DNA of 64,000 nt from Bacteroidaceae bacterium (lineage in GTDB: Bacteria > Bacteroidota > Bacteroidia > Bacteroidales > Bacteroidaceae): contig JAGAAL010000049.1 of assembly GCA_017615245.1 (NCBI GenBank), positions 1 to 64,000 on the forward strand. The letters run 5' to 3'. How positions within the stretch are numbered: position 1 is the stretch's first letter; each line of letters starts with the position of its first letter. The notes under the pieces were generated by a model that searched no databases, was not told the origin of the DNA, and worked only from the letters and a program-made list of their open reading frames with translations. Of this stretch, positions 59,571 to 64,000 are shown piece by piece. The translations under genes were made by a program, and so were the position numbers.

Positions 59571-61415
59571 ATGAAGAAAATAGCATTGATATTTACTTGC
59601 CTGCTGACAGGTAGCGTAGTGTTGGCTCAAAGCCACTGGGTAGGCACATGGGGTACGGCCCCGCAACTGGTTGAGAGTAACAATAATCCTCCTTCGCCTG
59701 GACTCGGCAACAATTCGTTGCGTCAGATTGTGCAGGTGTCGATTGGTGGCGAGAAGGTACGCTTGAAACTGACCAATGAATTCAGTACAGGTATCACTCA
59801 AATCAAGGCTGTAGAACTTGCTTATGCCAAAACGGCGGGCAGCAGCAGCGAGATTGATGAAAGCTCAACAGTGAGCCTTACCTTCGATGGCAAGGCAGGT
59901 GTGACTATGCCTGCAAAAGGTACGGCAGTATCAGATCCCGTAGAATTCCCCATTGAAGGCCGGCAGAATGTGGCCATTACCATCCATTATGGTTCGGCAT
60001 CATCGACCAGCGTGAGCGGTCATCCTGGCTCGCGTACCACGTCGTATCTGAAGTCGGGCAATACCACAAATTTCAGTGGTGCCACTAAGACCGACCATTG
60101 GTACAACATACTGGCACTTGAGGTAGAGGCACCCGCAGAGGCAGGTGCTGTGGCCATTCTGGGCAACTCTATCACTGACGGACGTGGTTCTACTACCAAC
60201 CAGCAGAACCGATGGCCCGATGTGCTCTCGCGCCGTCTGTTGGCAAATGAGGCAACCAGTCAGGTGGGTGTGCTCAATATGGGTATCGGGGGTAACTGTG
60301 TGCTGAGCGGAGGTTTAGGCCCTACCGCTTCAAGTCGCTATCAGCGTGACTTGTTAGGACAAGAGGGTGTGAAGTGGATCATCCTGTTTGAAGCCGTCAA
60401 CGACCTTGGTGGTGCACAGAATGGTGTGCAGACAGCTAAACGCATCATCGATGTCTATAAGCAGATTATCCGTGAAGCACACGCAAAGGGTATCTATGTC
60501 TTTGGCGCCACCGTCACTCCGTTCAAGGGCAACAACTATTACTCAACAGACCATGAGAAGGGACGTAGCACACTGAACCAGTGGATTCGTACCACGAAGA
60601 TGTTGGATGGCGTGATTGATTTCGATGAGGCCGTGCGTAACCCGCAAGATACAGAAGCCATGCAGTCGCAGTTCCTTTTCGAAAATGATTGGCTACATCT
60701 CAACGCGAAAGGCTATGAGACGATGGGTGGTTGCATTGACCTGAGTCTGTTTACCAAGACCGACCCCGTATCTGATGTAGAAGACGAGGCAGAAGAATAC
60801 GGTGAAGCACTGTGGATAGAGGCCGAAGACCTCCGTACAGAGACTTCAGGCACTGCATTCCGAATAGAGGACGACGCAACAGCATCAAAGGGGAAGTATC
60901 TGACGACAGTAGTGCAGACATCCAGCGCAACCCCAACAGATAGTGCCTATATCCTTGCTGCCAACTTTACTGTATCGAAAGCTGATACCTATTATATATA
61001 TGCGCGTGTGCTTTGTCCTACATGGGACGACGATAGCTACTTTGTGAGTGTAGATGGTCCGCTGACCAGTAATTTCGTAAATGGTCTTCAAACAGCATCA
61101 TGGGATTGGAAAGAACTCTATCATGGCACCCTTCAGGCAGGTCAGCATAAGCTTTATATCGGGGGACGTGAGGACGGAGCCTGTCTCGACAAACTTTGCA
61201 TTACCATCAATCCCGAGGCACCGTCGGGTATGGGTGGCACCACACCAACCTCCATTACCCAGTTGTCTGCTTATCAGCCATCAGTAGCATCAATTGAGAC
61301 ATACACCCTCAGCGGCATCCGTCTGATGACTCCGCAAACCACGGGCACTTACATCGAAGTACGTCGTGCAGACGATGGTACCATTCTTTCCCGCAAGGTT
61401 GTGGTAAAACCGTAA
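59571..61415 (+). CDS. Exported SGNH/GDSL esterase with carbohydrate-binding-like domain
   Basis: The 614-residue protein has a signal peptide (MKKIALIFTCLLTGSVVLAQ). An SGNH hydrolase covers about 25-400, with the active serine in LGNSITDG (S200), VNMGIGGN-like block II and the catalytic pair in NDWLHLN (D373 and H376). An AdoMet-unrelated beta module, like a CBM6/35-type sugar-binding domain, follows at about 410-560 (ALWIEAEDLRTETSG, YYIYARVLCPTWDDDSYF). The tail TYTLSGIRLM ... RKVVVKP is the shared exoprotein tail. It probably removes acetyl or other ester groups from glycans. Confidence 0.9.
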   Translation: MKKIALIFTCLLTGSVVLAQSHWVGTWGTAPQLVESNNNPPSPGLGNNSLRQIVQVSIGGEKVRLKLTNEFSTGITQIKAVELAYAKTAGSSSEIDESSTVSLTFDGKAGVTMPAKGTAVSDPVEFPIEGRQNVAITIHYGSASSTSVSGHPGSRTTSYLKSGNTTNFSGATKTDHWYNILALEVEAPAEAGAVAILGNSITDGRGSTTNQQNRWPDVLSRRLLANEATSQVGVLNMGIGGNCVLSGGLGPTASSRYQRDLLGQEGVKWIILFEAVNDLGGAQNGVQTAKRIIDVYKQIIREAHAKGIYVFGATVTPFKGNNYYSTDHEKGRSTLNQWIRTTKMLDGVIDFDEAVRNPQDTEAMQSQFLFENDWLHLNAKGYETMGGCIDLSLFTKTDPVSDVEDEAEEYGEALWIEAEDLRTETSGTAFRIEDDATASKGKYLTTVVQTSSATPTDSAYILAANFTVSKADTYYIYARVLCPTWDDDSYFVSVDGPLTSNFVNGLQTASWDWKELYHGTLQAGQHKLYIGGREDGACLDKLCITINPEAPSGMGGTTPTSITQLSAYQPSVASIETYTLSGIRLMTPQTTGTYIEVRRADDGTILSRKVVVKP

Positions 61416-61434
61416 AAGGCAATATAAGATTGGA

Positions 61435-62262
61435 TTATTGAATTTGTTCGGGTGGCAGGAGTGAGGGGTCGAACATCACTCGGGAGTGGTTGTCCCAGTT
61501 CAATTCACGATCAATCACTTCACCTGTCTCCCTATCGATGGTCTCTCGGTAGATTTTTGAGATGCGATAGTAAGCTCCATCGGCTTCCTGATGGAAATGA
61601 TGTTCTTCTTCTGTCAGCCGATAGGTATAGGGGTAGGGGTACTCGCTTCGCAGTTCTGCCATCAGTTCATCGCCTTCGCACCATGTGCACAACTGAACAG
61701 TTTGGTCGGTATCGTTGCGGAAGCGGTAATCGATAAAGTTGTAGTTGACGGATGTTCCAGCACTATAGGGCCGATGTAGACCATTGGGGTCGGGTGCAAG
61801 TGCATCGGAGTGGTGGTGCAATTCGGTGATGGTCATGGGGCTGTACAGAATCAGCAGGTTGATGGTGTTGGCCAGATTGCACAATCCGCCTCCTACGCCT
61901 GCTGTCAGTTGCCCGTTGACCAGAATTCGTCCGTCTTTGAATCCGTTTTGTCGTGAGGTCTTACCTACAATCTTCCAGAAAGAGAATGTTTCGCCCGGAC
62001 GGATGAGCAGTCCATCGATTTTGCTACATGCCAATCGTATGTTGTCTGCTTTGTTTTGCTGATGAAGCGGATTGATGTCAGGCCCGCGCTTGATCATGTT
62101 GTTGTGTTGTGACGCAACAACCACGGGTAACCGCACCGCATCATACTGAAAGGCATATCGCTCGTTTCCCAACAGGTTTCGGATATGCCGTTTCAACCGT
62201 TCCTTCTGTAATGAGAGTGCATAGGTGAACGGGCATATCTCACAAAACAGTTTTCTCGCCAT
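61435..62262 (-). CDS. VanW-family protein
   Basis: The 275-residue protein contains the VanW domain over about 70-270, with RPGETFSFWKIVGKTSRQNG and GVGGGLCNLANTINLL as hallmarks. No signal peptide is present. VanW proteins sit in some vancomycin-resistance clusters but the activity is unknown; in Bacteroidetes they occur alone. No van genes adjoin it. Confidence 0.9.
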   Translation of the reverse strand: MARKLFCEICPFTYALSLQKERLKRHIRNLLGNERYAFQYDAVRLPVVVASQHNNMIKRGPDINPLHQQNKADNIRLACSKIDGLLIRPGETFSFWKIVGKTSRQNGFKDGRILVNGQLTAGVGGGLCNLANTINLLILYSPMTITELHHHSDALAPDPNGLHRPYSAGTSVNYNFIDYRFRNDTDQTVQLCTWCEGDELMAELRSEYPYPYTYRLTEEEHHFHQEADGAYYRISKIYRETIDRETGEVIDRELNWDNHSRVMFDPSLLPPEQIQ

Positions 62263-62351
62263 ATTCCTTACGGCTTCATAACCACAATCGTAGAGTGATA
62301 GTGGATAGGATTTGCTTCATTGTGGTATTGTTGTTTTTTTGTTTTGTGATA

Positions 62352-62999
62352 TTAATGTTTCCCGTATTCGTTATACGAAACATTTTCGGGCTTCCATTTG
62401 TCTTTTGGTTGTGGCTGTTCTGCAGGATGACCAATCACAATCATACATAGCGGGATGATGGTCTCAGGCAGTTTCAGTGTCTTGCTGAGTGAAGCTACAC
62501 GGTCGTCCATCGGGTATGCTCCTGTCCATACGGCACCCAGTCCCAATGCATGGGCAGCTAAGAGGATGTTTTCGGTTGCTGCTGAGCAGTCTTGAATCCA
62601 ATACTCCTGTGCTTTTCCCTGCATGGCTTTTGACATATTACCACACACAACGATTGCTAATGGAGCTTGTTTCAGCATACCTGCACGAGGGTTCTCCGCT
62701 GCCAATTCTGCCAGTTTCTCTTTGCTGTTGATGGCGATGAAGTGCCAAGGTTGTGCATTTACTGCTGTAGGAGCTGCCATTCCTGCTTTCAGCAAAATCT
62801 CGATCGTATCGGCTGGGATGGTCTGTGAGGTGTACGAGCGGATGCTGGTACGTGTCATGATATTCTCGATGATGGCTCTTCCGCCACGATTGCGTTGCCC
62901 CGCCTGACGAGGACCACGCTGGTTCTGTTGAGCCATCATGTTGGCTGACATTCCTACCAAAAGGGCAAGAATAAGTGCGGTTTGTTTCATTCTTTTCAT
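62352..62999 (-). CDS. Exported nitroreductase-family protein
   Basis: The 215-residue protein has a signal peptide (MKRMKQTALILALLVGMSANMMAQ), then a basic linker (QRGPRQAGQRNRGGR) and an FMN-binding nitroreductase fold. Motifs: RTSIRSYTSQTI (FMN phosphate contact), APTAVNAQPWHF and GLGAVWTGAYP. Most nitroreductases are cytosolic, so export is notable. It reduces quinones, nitro groups or similar with an unknown donor. The start at 62990 is also possible. Confidence 0.88.
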   Translation of the reverse strand: MKRMKQTALILALLVGMSANMMAQQNQRGPRQAGQRNRGGRAIIENIMTRTSIRSYTSQTIPADTIEILLKAGMAAPTAVNAQPWHFIAINSKEKLAELAAENPRAGMLKQAPLAIVVCGNMSKAMQGKAQEYWIQDCSAATENILLAAHALGLGAVWTGAYPMDDRVASLSKTLKLPETIIPLCMIVIGHPAEQPQPKDKWKPENVSYNEYGKH

Positions 63000-63032
63000 G
63001 TTACGACTTTTTTAATTGATTAGCTTTATTGT

Positions 63033-64000
63033 TTACTTCATGGAATAGACCACATCCATGATTCTTTTTCCGAGTTCGTCGGCTTCCTGAATGGTTTCTG
63101 CCTCGCTGTACACGCGGATGATAGGCTCTGTGTTTGATTTACGCAGGTGTACCCATTTGTCGGGGAAGTCGAGTTTCACACCATCGATATCGTTGACCTG
63201 TACATCAGGATCAGCTGCAAACATATCCTTCACTTTCTGTAGGATGGCATCCACATCAGTCGATGGGTCGAGGTCTATACGGTTCTTCGCTATCTGATAC
63301 TCAGGGTATTGTTTGCGCAGTTCGCTGACGGCACATCCCTTATGTGCGAGATGAGAGAGGAAGAGGGCGATACCTACAAGGGCATCACGGCCGTAGTGTG
63401 CCTGTGGATAGATGACTCCTCCATTTCCTTCACCACCGATGATAGCGTTCGTCTCTTTCATTTTTGCTACTACATTGACTTCACCTACTGCAGCAGCATT
63501 GTATTCCTTTCCGTATTTACGAGTCACATCACGCAATGCACGAGTAGATGAAAGGTTGCTGACGGTATTGCCTGGTGTGAGACTGAGCACATAGTCGGCT
63601 ACGGTCACGAGGGTATATTCTTCGCCATACATGTGTCCGTCCTCACAAATCATCGCCAGACGGTCCACGTCGGGATCTACTACGAAGGCTACATCGTGTT
63701 CGCCTCGCTTCATGAGGTTCATGATGTCGCTGAGGTTCTTCTCGAGAGGTTCGGGATTATGCTGGAAGTCACCTGTAGGTTCTGCATAGAGTGGGGTGAT
63801 GGTTTCAACACCAAGTTGCTCGAGCAACATAGGCAGGATGATACCACCTACCGAGTTGACGGAGTCAAAAGCCACACGGAACTGAGCGTTACGGATTGCT
63901 TCCACATCGACGAGTGGCAGATTGAGCACGAGGTCGATATGACGCTGATTGTAAGTGTCGTTCTCGCTATAATGTCCCAGATGGTCAACATCGGCGTACT
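63033..64000 (-). CDS. Phosphoglucosamine/phosphomannose mutase, cut by the window edge
   Basis: The open frame runs off the right edge, so only the C-terminal 322 residues are visible. Present are VDPDVDRLAMICEDG (metal loop), GGEGNGGVIYP (sugar-binding loop) and RKSNTEPIIRVYSEAE (phosphate-binding loop). The active-site serine and N-terminus lie outside. The metal loop differs from the DGDADR of classic GlmM, so the substrate may be phosphomannose or phosphoglucose rather than glucosamine phosphate. Confidence 0.93.
   Translation of the reverse strand, partial: YADVDHLGHYSENDTYNQRHIDLVLNLPLVDVEAIRNAQFRVAFDSVNSVGGIILPMLLEQLGVETITPLYAEPTGDFQHNPEPLEKNLSDIMNLMKRGEHDVAFVVDPDVDRLAMICEDGHMYGEEYTLVTVADYVLSLTPGNTVSNLSSTRALRDVTRKYGKEYNAAAVGEVNVVAKMKETNAIIGGEGNGGVIYPQAHYGRDALVGIALFLSHLAHKGCAVSELRKQYPEYQIAKNRIDLDPSTDVDAILQKVKDMFAADPDVQVNDIDGVKLDFPDKWVHLRKSNTEPIIRVYSEAETIQEADELGKRIMDVVYSMK

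Noticed and set aside
61435..62262. Vancomycin-resistance cluster
   Set aside because: VanW alone is not a resistance determinant; no vanHAX, vanR or vanS genes adjoin it.

Overview
The window looks like the chromosome of a gut-type Bacteroidales bacterium, most likely Prevotella or a close relative. The evidence is Bacteroidetes-type promoters (TTTG, about 19-20 bp, TAnnTTTG) in front of many genes, weak Shine-Dalgarno sequences, a one-protein hybrid two-component system, many SPII lipoproteins and SPI exoproteins, and six exoproteins ending in a short 'LxGxxx...NGKKxxxK'-like tail. I saw no rRNA, tRNA, CRISPR array, phage or insertion sequence. The right edge cuts a phosphohexomutase gene.

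Layout. 1-2.3 kb: a secreted CMD-cupin fusion and a secreted HExxH protein. 2.3-16 kb (minus strand): a carbohydrate-type regulon with a hybrid two-component regulator, two DUF4859-like exoproteins (one with an HExxH site), a fasciclin lipoprotein and a GH127 enzyme. It has no SusC/SusD pair. Two promoters in it share the same direct-repeat operator at the same distance, which suggests one regulator for both. 16.4-21 kb: a cobalamin-riboswitch operon, btuB-btuG-btuF. 21-27.8 kb (plus strand): a CotH-like/lamin-tail exoprotein, an Hsp20 chaperone, a GH30 glycosidase and an acidic hypothetical protein. 27.9-37.3 kb (minus strand): an RND efflux operon (adaptor, pump, TolC) running into ruvX, def, a TPR protein and purU, with a perfect palindrome on the promoter. 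37.4-43 kb: an MFS transporter, a C10 protease with dockerin-like repeats and an M18 aminopeptidase. 43.2-49.6 kb (plus strand): a HerA-like ATPase, dnaB, and two overlapping uncharacterised genes. 49.9-58.1 kb (plus strand): a small ORF, mfd, a polyprenol-phosphate glycosyltransferase, dihydroorotase, a free-standing MetH activation domain, a metallophosphoesterase and PlsC. 58.1-64 kb: two lipoproteins, an SGNH esterase, a VanW protein, an exported nitroreductase and the partial phosphohexomutase.

How the genes fit together: the riboswitch-controlled B12 import operon and the MetH activation domain point to a cell that scavenges cobalamin for methionine synthesis. The GH127, GH30, SGNH and CotH-like proteins, with the hybrid regulator, point to plant or host glycan and glycoprotein breakdown.

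The most unusual feature is a set of dispersed short words: TTTTTACATTTT-type AT-rich strings, GTTTAGA/CTCTAAA tandems, and CCCTCCC..GGGAGGG palindromes. They fill intergenic spaces and also sit in frame inside conserved genes (mfd, MFS, btuF, GH127, CotH-like, ruvX), in linkers, loops or tails. A 66-bp promoter block (63 of 66 identical) and a roughly 73-bp AT-rich module each occur twice at unrelated loci.
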